From NCBI RefSeq assembly GCF_022271405.1, contig NZ_JAJNAL010000022.1:24761-88760 (forward strand): a stretch of 64,000 nt of DNA. The letters are read 5' to 3'. This DNA is from Rhodopseudomonas infernalis (GTDB taxonomy: Bacteria; Pseudomonadota; Alphaproteobacteria; Rhizobiales; Xanthobacteraceae). The translations under genes were made by a program, and so were the position numbers. The notes below the pieces were generated by a model. It saw only the letters and a program-made list of their open reading frames with translations. It ran no database searches and was not told the DNA's origin. This document shows positions 25,292 to 35,744 of this stretch, one piece after another. Position 1 is the stretch's first letter. Each line of letters starts with the position of its first letter.

Positions 25292-25621
25292 TCAGCGCTT
25301 GGACTTCTTGGCTTTCTTGCCAGCCTTTTTCGCGGCCGCCTTGGGAGCCTTCTTGGCCGACTTCTTGGCGGTTTTCTTCGCGGTCTTGCCGGCGGACTTG
25401 GTGGCTTTCTTCGCAGCCTTCTTGGCGGTTTTCTTGGCGGCCTTCTTGGTCGCCTTCTTCGCGGCCTTCTTGGCCGGAGCCTTCTTGGCCTTCTTGCCGG
25501 TCACTTTGGTAGCGACCTTCTTGGCCGCCTTACGGGCCTTCTTCACCACCTTCTTCACTTCGCCGGCGGCGGTGTCGATGGCGTCGGTCACTTGATCGAT
25601 CAACGGCTTGTCGTCGTCCAT
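25292..25621 (-). CDS. Ala/Lys-rich histone H1-like protein
   Basis: 109 residues from the ATG at 25621, preceded by GGGGGA. The first ~20 residues are acidic (MDDDKPLIDQVTDAIDTAAG). From about residue 22 to the end the chain is almost only Lys and Ala in KKAAKKA-type repeats, with Pro, Ser and Thr interspersed, as in bacterial H1-like (HC2-type) DNA-binding proteins. It would compact or coat DNA nonspecifically. The repeat nature makes length variation between strains likely. The single-gene unit ends in a strong hairpin. Confidence 0.9.
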   Translation of the reverse strand: MDDDKPLIDQVTDAIDTAAGEVKKVVKKARKAAKKVATKVTGKKAKKAPAKKAAKKATKKAAKKTAKKAAKKATKSAGKTAKKTAKKSAKKAPKAAAKKAGKKAKKSKR

Positions 25622-25722
25622 GTCGTCCCCCAAGGGTTTGCAGAACAGGGTTTACAGAAACTGCAGATGGAATCGACGATAGCCGATTCGCGACTGTTAG
25701 TAGTGAGACTAACCAAAGTTGT

Positions 25723-27198
25723 TCAACGTTGACGCAGTTTGGCGTAGGCCGCAAGGGCCCGCTGCCGTCCGGCCTTGTGGTCGACGATCGGCTCCGGGTA
25801 GTTGTCGCCCAGCGCAACGCCGGCTGCGGCGAGCTCGACCGGCGTCGCGCTCCACGGCTGGTGAATGAATTTATTCGGCAGCGCGGCGAGTTCAGGCACC
25901 CAGCGCCGCACGTAATCGCCGGCAGGATCGAATTTTTCGCCCTGCAGCACCGGATTGAAAACGCGGAAATACGGCGCCGCATCGGCGCCGCAGCCGGCGA
26001 CCCACTGCCAATTGCCGGGGTTGCTACCGGGGTCGGCGTCGACCAGCGTGTCCCAGAACCACGCTTCGCCGAGCCGCCAGTCGATCAGAAGGTGCTTCAC
26101 GAGAAACGACGCCGCCACCATGCGGACGCGGTTGTGCATCACGCCGGAGTGCCAGAGTTGCCGCATCCCGGCGTCGACGATCGGATACCCGGTGCTGCCG
26201 CGCTGCCAGGCCTTCAGCGCGTCATCGTCGCTGACCCAGGGAAAGTCATCGAAGGCCGGCTGCAGATTGCGCGCCGCCATGTCGGGATGATCAGCGAGCA
26301 GATGCCGGCAGAACTCGCGCCAGCCGACCTCGCTGAGGAATTTGTCGACGTCGGCGGCGATCGCCGGCCGCTCCGCGGCGGCGAAACGCGCGGCGTACCA
26401 GACCTGCCGCGGCGTGATTTCGCCGAACCGCAGGTAGGGTGACAGAAACGATGTCGCGTCGCGATCGGGGCGGTCGCGGCCCGGCGTGTAGCCCGGCAGG
26501 CTTTCCAGGAAGGCGCTGAGTTTCTCGCGCGCGGCGTCTTCGCCCGCGACCCAGCTGTCGCGCAGGCCGCCGGCCCAATCCGGCTTGGTCGGCTCGAGTT
26601 GCCAGGAGGCCAGGTCATCACTCGGCAGGTCCCGCACGCCGCGCAGCTTGGCTGGCGCCGGCTGCGGCTTCGGCGGATCGCCGAGGCTGAGGACGCGGCG
26701 CCAGAACGGCGTGAACACCCGCAGGCCGCGGCCTTCCTTAGTGCGGATCGCAGCGGGCGCGGCGAGCAGATCGCTGCCATGGCGATGATGCGGAATGCCG
26801 GCGACGCTGAGCGCTTCGGCGAGGTCGTCGGCGACGGCGCGATAGGGCGCGATCTCGATCTCGATCCAGTGCACGGCTGCGGCATCTGTCTGGCGCGCCA
26901 ACTCGGCGATGATCTCGGCGGTCGGGCCGCGGCGCAGGGTCAGCGCGGCGCCGCGCTCGGCGAGGTTGTTGTCGAGCGCACGCAGCGATTGCGCCAACCA
27001 CCAGCGCGACGCCGCGCCGAAAGGCCGCGCCTCAGGGGGGCGGAGCTGTGGGCTGTGCTCATCGAGCACGTAGATGCAGATCAGTGGCGCCCCGCTGGCA
27101 GCGGCTTCATGCAGCGCCGGGTGATCGGACAGCCGCAGATCGTCGCGAAACCAGACGATGACGGGGCGGGATGCGGCTTTGGCCATCAGGGGATCCAT
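25723..27198 (-). CDS. phrB: deoxyribodipyrimidine photo-lyase
   Basis: 491 residues from the ATG at 27198 (27186 is an equally good start; neither has a clear Shine-Dalgarno). The N-terminal antenna-binding Rossmann domain starts IVWFRDDLRLSDHPAL. The C-terminal FAD domain carries SPYLRFGEITPRQVW, EVGWREFCRHLL, GYPIVDAGMRQL, HNRVRMVAASFL and the DADPGSNPGNWQWVAG segment that contacts FAD and the lesion. This is a class I CPD photolyase, which uses blue light to reverse UV-made cyclobutane pyrimidine dimers. It is divergent from a DUF2177 membrane protein gene. Confidence 0.95.
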   Translation of the reverse strand: MDPLMAKAASRPVIVWFRDDLRLSDHPALHEAAASGAPLICIYVLDEHSPQLRPPEARPFGAASRWWLAQSLRALDNNLAERGAALTLRRGPTAEIIAELARQTDAAAVHWIEIEIAPYRAVADDLAEALSVAGIPHHRHGSDLLAAPAAIRTKEGRGLRVFTPFWRRVLSLGDPPKPQPAPAKLRGVRDLPSDDLASWQLEPTKPDWAGGLRDSWVAGEDAAREKLSAFLESLPGYTPGRDRPDRDATSFLSPYLRFGEITPRQVWYAARFAAAERPAIAADVDKFLSEVGWREFCRHLLADHPDMAARNLQPAFDDFPWVSDDDALKAWQRGSTGYPIVDAGMRQLWHSGVMHNRVRMVAASFLVKHLLIDWRLGEAWFWDTLVDADPGSNPGNWQWVAGCGADAAPYFRVFNPVLQGEKFDPAGDYVRRWVPELAALPNKFIHQPWSATPVELAAAGVALGDNYPEPIVDHKAGRQRALAAYAKLRQR

Positions 27199-27293
27199 CG
27201 CGAAGGAAATCGGACATCGGGCGTGTTCAGGCTTGCAACCGAACAAGAAGTGAAGCGTATTGAATATGATGCGGCTGTTTGCGGGAGGCTGAT

Positions 27294-27692
27294 GTGAAGC
27301 GGTATGGCGTTCTTTATCTGGCGACGTTTCTGGTTCTGATCCCGCTGGATTTCCTTTTCCTCGGAACGATTGCGAAGAGCTTCTTCAACGCACAAGTCGG
27401 CGAAATGCTCGGCCCCGTCCGCATGGTGCCGGCGGTAATTTTCTATCTGCTGTACGTCGTCGGCATCCTGGTATTCGTCAATGGCGCGGCGACGGCGACC
27501 TGGCAATCCGCGTTGATCTACGGGGCGTTGTTCGGGCTGTTCTGCTACTCGACCTTCGAGCTCACCTCACTGGCGCTGCTGAAGCACTGGACCTGGCCGG
27601 TGGTCGCGGTCGACATCTCCTGGGGGATGTTCGTCACCGCGGTGTCCGGCTCGCTCGGCCTGCTGCTCGCCGACTGGTGGTCGCCGCGCTGA
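27294..27692 (+). CDS. DUF2177 family membrane protein
   Basis: 132 residues with four hydrophobic segments. Family marks are the N-terminal FLVLIPLDFLFLGTIAKSFF, the central GALFGLFCYSTFELTSLALL and VDISWGMFVTAVSG. The GTG at 27294 is chosen because GGGAGG (27283-27288) lies five bases upstream. Function is unknown. Divergence from the photolyase gene with a shared 95-base promoter region suggests common, perhaps light- or oxidative-stress-dependent, control; that is an inference. Confidence 0.88.
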   Translation: MKRYGVLYLATFLVLIPLDFLFLGTIAKSFFNAQVGEMLGPVRMVPAVIFYLLYVVGILVFVNGAATATWQSALIYGALFGLFCYSTFELTSLALLKHWTWPVVAVDISWGMFVTAVSGSLGLLLADWWSPR

Positions 27693-27738
27693 CGGCGTCG
27701 CCTCTCGACGCCCTGAAATCCGTTTATCCGTCCAAGCC

Positions 27739-27770
27739 GCTGCGGCCGCGCTTTCATGTGCGGCCGCAGC
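27739..27770 (+). terminator. hairpin terminator after the DUF2177 gene
   Basis: 11-bp perfect stem GCTGCGGCCGC / GCGGCCGCAGC with a 10-base loop, followed by TTTGC, 46 bases after the stop. The rest of the gap to 28077 shows no gene and no other clear structure; the promoter of the gene at 28078 should lie there. Confidence 0.75.
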
Positions 27771-28077
27771 TTTGCATGGTGCGATCATGTCACCGGCAAG
27801 GCGCCAACCGGGCGCCGGCGCGGCTGAACCTTCTCGGCTCCAGGTGCGACAGTTTGATTAGCAAGTTGCCCCGATAAAGCCTTCGACGCGCCGCAACGCC
27901 GCCGGAGCAGCTTGCAATCTCATCGTCGGTGACTTCGGTCACTGCGACTTGTGCGCAACGCTGTTGATAACTTCTCGGCGCGAAGCACGGAACTCGCAAG
28001 CGACGACGAAAGCTTAACCGAGCGTTTACGCCGGCGTGGAAATGCTGGTCGACAACCAACATGAAGAGCAAGGAACC

Positions 28078-28656
28078 ATGACTGCCGCCGCTGTCCTGGC
28101 CGACGAGATCGGCATCGAACCCCACCGGATTTCCGACCGCTATGGCGCCGCACAGGCGCTCGGTGTCGTGCGCGACGGTGTGATCACCGGCGAGGGCCCG
28201 ACTACGCAGGGCAGAGTCCACTTCTCGCGGACACTCGACGCAGCCGACGCTGCCTGGTGTGTGCGCATCCTCACAGCCAATGCGGTCGAGAACCAGCCGA
28301 TCAGCCGCGCCGAGTGCGAAGCGCTGTTCGAGATCAACGCCGCCGCCGCCGAGCGCAAGGACGGCGGCCGCTTCGACGACCTGTTCGCCAAGGCTGTGGT
28401 GCATCACGCCGCCGCGGCCTCGGGTCTGCCGGTGCCGTCGCGCAGCGTCGCGCTCGCGCCCGACACCGAGATTGAGTCTTGGGCTCCGACCCAGGCGGTC
28501 GGCGTCAACACCGAAGTGCTGGAGTGGATCTCCCGGCAGATGCGCGGCAGCGCGCGTCCGAACAACCGCACCTTGATGCGGATGGTCGCGACCCTCATCG
28601 GCGTCGCCACCCTGCCGCTGATCCAGCTGCCGAACGTGTTCGATCTGGGGATGTAA
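28078..28656 (+). CDS. uncharacterised protein, C-terminal hydrophobic segment
   Basis: 192 residues from the ATG at 28078, preceded by AAGGA. I do not recognise the family. The first 160 residues are soluble-looking and Ala-rich (for example ISRAECEALFEINAAAAERKDGGRFDDLFAKAV), and a hydrophobic stretch near the C-terminus (LMRMVATLIGVATLPLIQLP) could anchor it to a membrane. Codon use and third-position GC match the neighbours, so it is a real gene. A strong terminator lies at 28774-28803. Confidence 0.75.
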   Translation: MTAAAVLADEIGIEPHRISDRYGAAQALGVVRDGVITGEGPTTQGRVHFSRTLDAADAAWCVRILTANAVENQPISRAECEALFEINAAAAERKDGGRFDDLFAKAVVHHAAAASGLPVPSRSVALAPDTEIESWAPTQAVGVNTEVLEWISRQMRGSARPNNRTLMRMVATLIGVATLPLIQLPNVFDLGM

Positions 28657-28661
28657 GTCCT

Positions 28662-28752
28662 CCGTCATGGCCGGGCTTGTCCCGGCCATCGACGCCTTGC
28701 CGCCCGTCGAGGCTGGAAGACGTGGATGCCCGGGACGAGCCCGGGCATGACG
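28662..28752. repeat. palindromic repeat, CGTCATGGCCGGG type
   Basis: The element starts CCGTCATGGCCGGGCTTGTC and ends GACGAGCCCGGGCATGACG. It shares GGAAGACGTGGATG and CCGGGACGAGCC with the copy at 34003-34093. It lies 5 bases after the stop codon of the uncharacterised gene. Confidence 0.8.
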
Positions 28753-28773
28753 AGTTGATAAGTGAAATTTCAG

Positions 28774-28803
28774 AAACGGCGGGGATTACTTCCCCGCCGT
28801 TTT
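28774..28803. terminator. bidirectional terminator between convergent genes
   Basis: 12-bp stem AAACGGCGGGGA / TCCCCGCCGTTT with a 5-base loop, followed by TTTCTTTTTG on the plus strand. It serves the plus-strand gene upstream. On the minus strand, the stop codon of the phosphodiesterase gene (28786-28788) falls exactly in the loop, so that gene's last codons form one arm. Confidence 0.85.
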
Positions 28804-30630
28804 CTTTTTGCCGGTGTCGTCGAGCCCGAGCGTGCGACCCGGGAAGCCGGCGGCGTCGAAATAGCGCTGGTCGCCGACGCGCTGGAACGCCAGCACGGTG
28901 CGCAGGCCGTTTGCCGGCTTGGAGCGGAGCACGCTCGACGTCGCCTTGGGTATCGCGCCGTCCGGCATCGCCTCGGTCATCACCCGGCCGACCAGGCTGC
29001 CCTTGTTGGTCGGCGTCAGGCCGAGCAGATGTGCGGCGGTGAAGCCGACGTCGGCGTTGCTGACGGGCAGGGGGTCGACGAAGCCGGCCTTGAAGCTCGG
29101 CCCGATCGCCGCCATGAAGTTCATGGTGTCGCCGCGGCTGAACGAGCCGTGCATGCCCTGGCCCTGCCGCAGCACGGTATCGGCGACCTGCACCGAGCAG
29201 GTGGTCGGCTCGGCGCATCCGGACGCGTAGGATCGGAAATTGACGACGATCGCCGGCGTCGGCGTGCGCGCCTGGCCCTTCAGGTTGAGCGCCGACATCG
29301 GCAGCGTGCCGGGAAAGCTGCCGAGCGCGTCGTCGACGAACAGGCCGCTGACATAGTCCTGGGCGAGCAGCGCCTTGATGGTCCGCGCGGCGAGTTTCTT
29401 GTCCTTGTTCGGCAGATAGATCAGGTCGGAGCCGCCATTGGTGGCGACCACCACGTCCGGCTTGGCGGGATCGGCGCCGAGCACGCCGTTGCCGAATTTG
29501 GGATGGGCATCGGCAGCGACCGGCTTGTTGCCGTCGTTCGGATCCGACAGCGGCAGCTGCAGCGCCTTGGCCAGATCGATCGCGAGGAAGCCCATCGGCA
29601 GAAAGCCGGCCGGCGTGTCCGCATAGGTCACCTTGGCAGACGGGCTGGTCTTGCTCTCCTTGGAGATTGTCGAGAAGCCGTGGTCGGCGGACACGATGAT
29701 GTTGGTCGTGGCGCTCAGCCCGAGTTCATCCAGCGCCTTGCGAAGCTGCGCGAGGTTATTGTCCGCATTGCGGATTCCGGCCATCGAGGTCGGGCCGTTG
29801 ATGCCGGGCGTGATGCTGTTGAGGCTGTCGCCCTGGTTGTGTTGGCTGCCGTCCGGATCGCGCGACCAGAACACCAGCACGAACGGCTTGCTGCGCTCCT
29901 TGAACAGCGGCAGCACCACCTTGGTGGCGACGTCGGCGAAATAGGCCTGCTGCGGGATGTTGGCGACCACGGTGCCGGGCGTCGTGGCGTTGCCGGCCTT
30001 GGCGTTGTCGCCGCGGGACGGCGTGGCGGTCGGCAGCCCGGCCTTCTCCAGCGCCGCCTTGATCTCGTCGGAGAGCGGAACGCCCTTGGCCGAGCCGGTG
30101 GCGTCGTCGAACACGACCGAATGCAGGCCGGGCTTGTCGGCGCGGTCGGTGTGGTCGAACAGCAGGGTCGGGCCGACCTTGCCGATCGCCGCGGTGCTCA
30201 GCCCCTTGTCGCGGGCCAGCTTCAGCAGGGTCTCTTCGTTCAGGTAATTGCCGTCGAAATGATTGTCGATGTCACCCAGCACGTCGTCGTTCTCGATGAA
30301 CGGAACCACGGTGTTGCCGGCCGGGACCGAGGGGTAGCCGGTATAGATCGTGTTACTGAAGGTGCCGGTGTCGCCGAGGTAATGGCCGGTGGCCATCGCC
30401 GAGCTGTTGGCCATGGTAAAGGTCGGAAACAGCGAATGCGGATTCCGGAAATTGACCCCCTGGTCGCGCAGCGCCGCCATGGTGGGCGCGGTTTCCTGTG
30501 TCACGGTCGATGCCCGCAGGCCGTCGGGGATAAACAGAATCAGGTTGCGGGGCTGGCCGTTCTGGGCGAAAGCGGAGGCTGTCGACAGGAGGACAAGGCC
30601 CGCGGCGAGTGGGGTGAAGATGCGACGCAT
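28786..30630 (-). CDS. secreted alkaline-phosphatase-superfamily phosphodiesterase
   Basis: 614 residues. Signal peptide MRRIFTPLAAGLVLLSTASAFAQ, so periplasmic or secreted. The mature protein begins NLILFIPDGLR, the first metal-binding aspartate region of the type I phosphodiesterase/nucleotide pyrophosphatase group. The nucleophile region is HSLFPTFTMANSSAMATGHY with the expected threonine, and VSADHGFST carries later metal ligands. It probably cleaves phosphodiester or pyrophosphate bonds outside the cytoplasm. It is divergent from pccA across 158 bases. The family normally needs two zinc ions; substrate unknown. Confidence 0.9.
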   Translation of the reverse strand: MRRIFTPLAAGLVLLSTASAFAQNGQPRNLILFIPDGLRASTVTQETAPTMAALRDQGVNFRNPHSLFPTFTMANSSAMATGHYLGDTGTFSNTIYTGYPSVPAGNTVVPFIENDDVLGDIDNHFDGNYLNEETLLKLARDKGLSTAAIGKVGPTLLFDHTDRADKPGLHSVVFDDATGSAKGVPLSDEIKAALEKAGLPTATPSRGDNAKAGNATTPGTVVANIPQQAYFADVATKVVLPLFKERSKPFVLVFWSRDPDGSQHNQGDSLNSITPGINGPTSMAGIRNADNNLAQLRKALDELGLSATTNIIVSADHGFSTISKESKTSPSAKVTYADTPAGFLPMGFLAIDLAKALQLPLSDPNDGNKPVAADAHPKFGNGVLGADPAKPDVVVATNGGSDLIYLPNKDKKLAARTIKALLAQDYVSGLFVDDALGSFPGTLPMSALNLKGQARTPTPAIVVNFRSYASGCAEPTTCSVQVADTVLRQGQGMHGSFSRGDTMNFMAAIGPSFKAGFVDPLPVSNADVGFTAAHLLGLTPTNKGSLVGRVMTEAMPDGAIPKATSSVLRSKPANGLRTVLAFQRVGDQRYFDAAGFPGRTLGLDDTGKKKTAGK

Positions 30631-30788
30631 GGATATCCCTCGGGCTGGAAAAACGGGGGGCCGGCGACGTACCCCTTCGCATTAACTAGTTTTCCTCGGC
30701 GACAGAATTGTTACAAGCACACGCGCAATGCCGATTGCCGTCCCGGCCGGGAGGGCAGAACCACCCCAAGGTCGCAAGCAACAAGAAC

Positions 30789-32804
<2,016 letters not shown>

Positions 32805-32809
32805 GCGCC

Positions 32810-33679
32810 ATGGCCTGGCGCGACCGCCGCGGTGCGCTGCGCTCGATCCTGTCCGGATCGGCCTGCGTGCGCCCCGCGTCGGTCTATGACGCGATCTCGA
32901 TCCGGATCGCCGACGACCTCGGCTTCGGGCTGGGGATGTTCGGCGGTTCGGTCGCCTCGCTGGCGATCCTCGGCGATCCCGACATCGCCCTGATCACGCT
33001 CACCGAACTTTCCGAACAGATGCGCCGGATGGCGCGCGCCGCGGCGCTGCCGGTGCTGGTCGATGCCGACCACGGCTACGGCAACGCGCTCAACGTCCGC
33101 CGCACCGTGCAGGAGCTGGAGGCGGCTGGCGCCGCCGGGCTGACCATCGAAGACACCCTGCTGCCGCAGGCCTATGGCGAGGCCAAGCCGCAACTGATTT
33201 CCCACGACGAAGGCCTCGGCAAGATCAAGGCGGCGCTCGACGCGCGGCTCGATCCGAGCCTGGTGATCGTCGGCCGCACCGGCGCCTGCGCGATTAGTTC
33301 GCTCGACGATGCGATCGAGCGCGCGGTGGCCTATGAGGCGGCCGGCGTCGATGCGCTGTTCTTCACCGGGGTAAAGACGCGCGATCAGCTCGCCGCGATC
33401 AGCGTCGCGACGACGCTGCCGATCGTGCTCGGCAGTCCTCCGGCGGAGCTGGCCGACTGGGACTATCTGGCCGTGCAGCGGGTACGGATCGCGGTGCAGG
33501 GCCACGCGCCGATCGCGGCGGCGACCGAGGCGGTGCACAAGACGTTGTCCGCCATCCGCGCCGGTGTCGCGCCAAAACAGCTCACCGGGCTGGCGTCCGC
33601 CGAACTGATCGATCAGATCACCCGCGCCGACCTCGTCGCCGAGCGCGGCGTGCATTTCCTCGGATTGAAGCGGCCATGA
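32810..33679 (+). CDS. isocitrate lyase/PEP mutase superfamily protein, oxaloacetate-decarboxylase-like
   Basis: 289 residues from the ATG at 32810. TIM-barrel superfamily marks: [20 protein letters not shown], the metal-binding [11 protein letters not shown], and [11 protein letters not shown] where isocitrate lyases carry the KKCGH loop; that cysteine loop is absent, so it is not an isocitrate lyase. The pattern matches the PA4872-type oxaloacetate decarboxylases. It lies 5 bases after pccA and overlaps acyP by 4 bases. Removal of oxaloacetate near a carboxylase suggests an anaplerotic or C3/C4 balancing role (inference). Confidence 0.85.
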   Translation: MAWRDRRGALRSILSGSACVRPASVYDAISIRIADDLGFGLGMFGGSVASLAILGDPDIALITLTELSEQMRRMARAAALPVLVDADHGYGNALNVRRTVQELEAAGAAGLTIEDTLLPQAYGEAKPQLISHDEGLGKIKAALDARLDPSLVIVGRTGACAISSLDDAIERAVAYEAAGVDALFFTGVKTRDQLAAISVATTLPIVLGSPPAELADWDYLAVQRVRIAVQGHAPIAAATEAVHKTLSAIRAGVAPKQLTGLASAELIDQITRADLVAERGVHFLGLKRP

Positions 33680-33975
33680 CGGCGATCCTCCGCCAGGTCA
33701 CGATCCGCGGCCGCGTCCAGGGCGTCGGCTATCGCGTCTGGGTGGCGCAGACCGCGGAGTCCTACGGCCTCGACGGCTGGGTCCGCAACCGCCGCGACGG
33801 CAGCGTCGAAGCGCTGTTCGCCGGCGCCGAAGTAACCGTCGCAGACATGATCGCCAAATGCCACCACGGCCCGTCGGCCTCGCGTGTCGACGCGGTGGCG
33901 GTGGAAGAGGCGGGTGCCGAGCTACTGGCGCAGCGCGGGGCGGGCGAACGGTTTTCGATTTTGCCGACCGTGTAG
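33676..33975 (+). CDS. acyP: acylphosphatase
   Basis: 99 residues, the usual length. The acylphosphatase signature is intact: [15 protein letters not shown] with the phosphate-binding loop and catalytic arginine, then [20 protein letters not shown] with the catalytic asparagine. It hydrolyses acyl phosphates such as 1,3-bisphosphoglycerate or carbamoyl phosphate. The ATG overlaps the preceding gene by 4 bases, making it the third gene of the pccA operon. Confidence 0.95.
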   Translation: MTAILRQVTIRGRVQGVGYRVWVAQTAESYGLDGWVRNRRDGSVEALFAGAEVTVADMIAKCHHGPSASRVDAVAVEEAGAELLAQRGAGERFSILPTV

Positions 33976-34002
33976 TCGGATCGTCGCGCTCCGCTCAACT
34001 AA

Positions 34003-34093
34003 CCGTCATGCCCGGCCTTGTGCCGGGCATCCAGGTTCTTGTGCGTTGAGGCAAGGAAGACGTGGATGGCCGGGACGAGCCCGGCCATGACGG
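34003..34093. repeat. palindromic repeat, CGTCATGGCCGGG type
   Basis: CCGTCATGCCCGGCCTTGTG at the left and GACGAGCCCGGCCATGACGG at the right. It shares GGAAGACGTGGATG with the copy at 28662-28752. It is the first of three different repeats in the 736-base gap before the sugar-type ABC operon. Confidence 0.8.
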
Positions 34094-34167
34094 CGTTGTG
34101 CGCAGTTATTTGATGAGAGCCGTTCTGCTAGGTGGAATCTTGATGATGCGCAGCCACAAGTACAACC

Positions 34168-34272
34168 TCATGGTGAGGAGGCGCGCAGCGCCGTCTCGAA
34201 TCATGCGCCACCGGCACTGTGTGGCCCCATCCTTCGAGACGCCCGGCTTCGCCGGGCTCCTCAGGATGAGGA
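34168..34272. repeat. palindromic repeat, CATCCTTCGAG / CCTCAGGATGA type
   Basis: Contains GAGGCGCGCAGCGCC..., CCCATCCTTCGAGACGCCCG and the ending CTCCTCAGGATGAGG. The same elements recur, partly inverted, at 63902-64000. Confidence 0.75.
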
Positions 34273-34344
34273 TTCAGTGCCTCTGGAAAAGGCCGGGTTG
34301 CTTCAATCAATCGATGAAGTGCACGAGTATCAAGATCCACGTCT

Positions 34345-34428
34345 CCGTCATCGCGAGCGAAGCGAAGCAATCCAGACTCCGGGCGCTGCAGCTGGATTGC
34401 TTCGTCGCTGCGCTCCTCGCCATGACGG
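34345..34428. repeat. palindromic repeat, CGTCATTGCGAG type
   Basis: CCGTCATCGCGAGCGAAGCG at the left and GCTCCTCGCCATGACGG at the right, with AGCAATCCAG / CTGGATTGCT inside. It is a second copy of the element at 6526-6604. From 34429 to 34711 there is no gene; the promoter of the sugar-type operon should lie there. AAGG sits 8 bases before its first ATG. Confidence 0.8.
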
Positions 34429-34711
34429 GGCGAAGTCTTGCGTGCTGCCGCTGCGACTTGACGTGTCATTCTTGGCGGCGATTGCGTGCCCCGGCGCGAC
34501 GCCTGCTCTTATCATCCGTCGCACGTCTCATTATCGCGCATCGCCAACCTGTGATTGTCGCCGCTGTCTTGATCGCGCAGCACGCATTCGCGCCGACGAT
34601 CTATCGTCGATGCAGCGCACAAATTTGCGAGTTGTTAGTGCGACAATTTGGCCTTGCAATTAGTAAAAAGACGGGGGAGGATCGGGTAACTAAAAAGAAG
34701 CAAGGCTTGGG

Positions 34712-35683
34712 ATGGCGCTCAGTCGGGTTAGTCAGCAGGGCATCGTGCTCGGCATTTTTGCCGTCATGTTTGCCGCATTCGTCGTTTTTCTGCCGGGTTT
34801 CTTCACCACTGCGAATATGCTGACGCTGCTGCAGAACGTCTCTGTTCTCGGCATCCTCGGCCTCGCGATGGCGATCGTGGTGATCGGCCGCGGTATCGAT
34901 ATCTCGCTCATCGCCGTGCTCGCCGTGCCGCCCGGGCTGGTGCTGCAGATGGTGCAGGACGGCAGCTCGCTGCCTTTCGCGCTGTCGGTTGCGTTGCTGC
35001 TGTCGGTTGCGTTCGGTGTGTTCAACGGTTGGCTGATCGCCTACGCTGAAGTGCCGGCGCTGTTCACGACGCTGGCGAGCGGTCTACTTCTCGCGGGTTT
35101 CGGCCAGGCGGCGCTGTTCAAGCTCGACGTGGTGCAATGGAGCCCCGGCATGCAGGGCTTCGAATGGCTCGGGCAGGGGCAGTTGCTCGGCGTTCCATTG
35201 CCGATCATCGTGTTCGCGATCGCGTGCCTGTTCGTCGCCTTCCTGCTTCGCAGCACGCGGCCCGGCGCCTATATCTACGCGGTCGGCGACAACCCGAGCA
35301 CCGCGCGCGTCACCGGCATTCCGACGCGTCCGATCGTCGTGCTGCAATACGTGCTGGCGGCGCTGATCGGCTGCTTCGCCGGCCTGGTGATGGCGTCGTC
35401 GGTCAACAGCATGCCGACCCGCATCTTCAATTCGACGATGATCTACGACGTCATTCTGGTCGTCGTGCTCGGCGGCATCGGCCTGTCGGGCGGCCGCGGC
35501 GGTGTGCTCAACGTGGTGATCGGCACGCTGCTGATCGGCACCATGCTCAACGGCATGACGATCATGGACGTCTCGTATTCGGGGCAGAATCTGGTGAAGG
35601 GCGTCGTGCTGCTGATCGCGGTGATCGCCGACTCCTTCCTCAACCCGCGCAACGAGGAGACCGCCCAGCAGGGCGACATCTAG
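34712..35683 (+). CDS. sugar-type ABC transporter permease (RbsC family)
   Basis: 323-residue inner-membrane permease (BPD_transp_2, ribose/xylose class). Marks: an early LGLAMAIVVIGRGIDISLIAV (the GxIDLS-like motif, here RGIDIS), AVGDNPSTARVTGIPT before the coupling loop, and the C-terminal VVVLGGIGLSGGRGGVLNVVIG. It is the plain member of two different permeases encoded in this operon, so the channel is probably a heterodimer with the fused permease encoded at 36867. It is the first gene of the unit. Confidence 0.92.
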   Translation: MALSRVSQQGIVLGIFAVMFAAFVVFLPGFFTTANMLTLLQNVSVLGILGLAMAIVVIGRGIDISLIAVLAVPPGLVLQMVQDGSSLPFALSVALLLSVAFGVFNGWLIAYAEVPALFTTLASGLLLAGFGQAALFKLDVVQWSPGMQGFEWLGQGQLLGVPLPIIVFAIACLFVAFLLRSTRPGAYIYAVGDNPSTARVTGIPTRPIVVLQYVLAALIGCFAGLVMASSVNSMPTRIFNSTMIYDVILVVVLGGIGLSGGRGGVLNVVIGTLLIGTMLNGMTIMDVSYSGQNLVKGVVLLIAVIADSFLNPRNEETAQQGDI

Positions 35684-35744
35684 CGAACGACCAAAGCCAC
35701 GGCGAGCAACGCCGGGCGACGAAGGCCAACGACCAGGGGAGGTA

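Noticed and set aside
34062..34823. Possible genes in the gap before the sugar-type operon
   Set aside because: All open frames there run through palindromic repeats or overlap the permease gene; none has a ribosome site.
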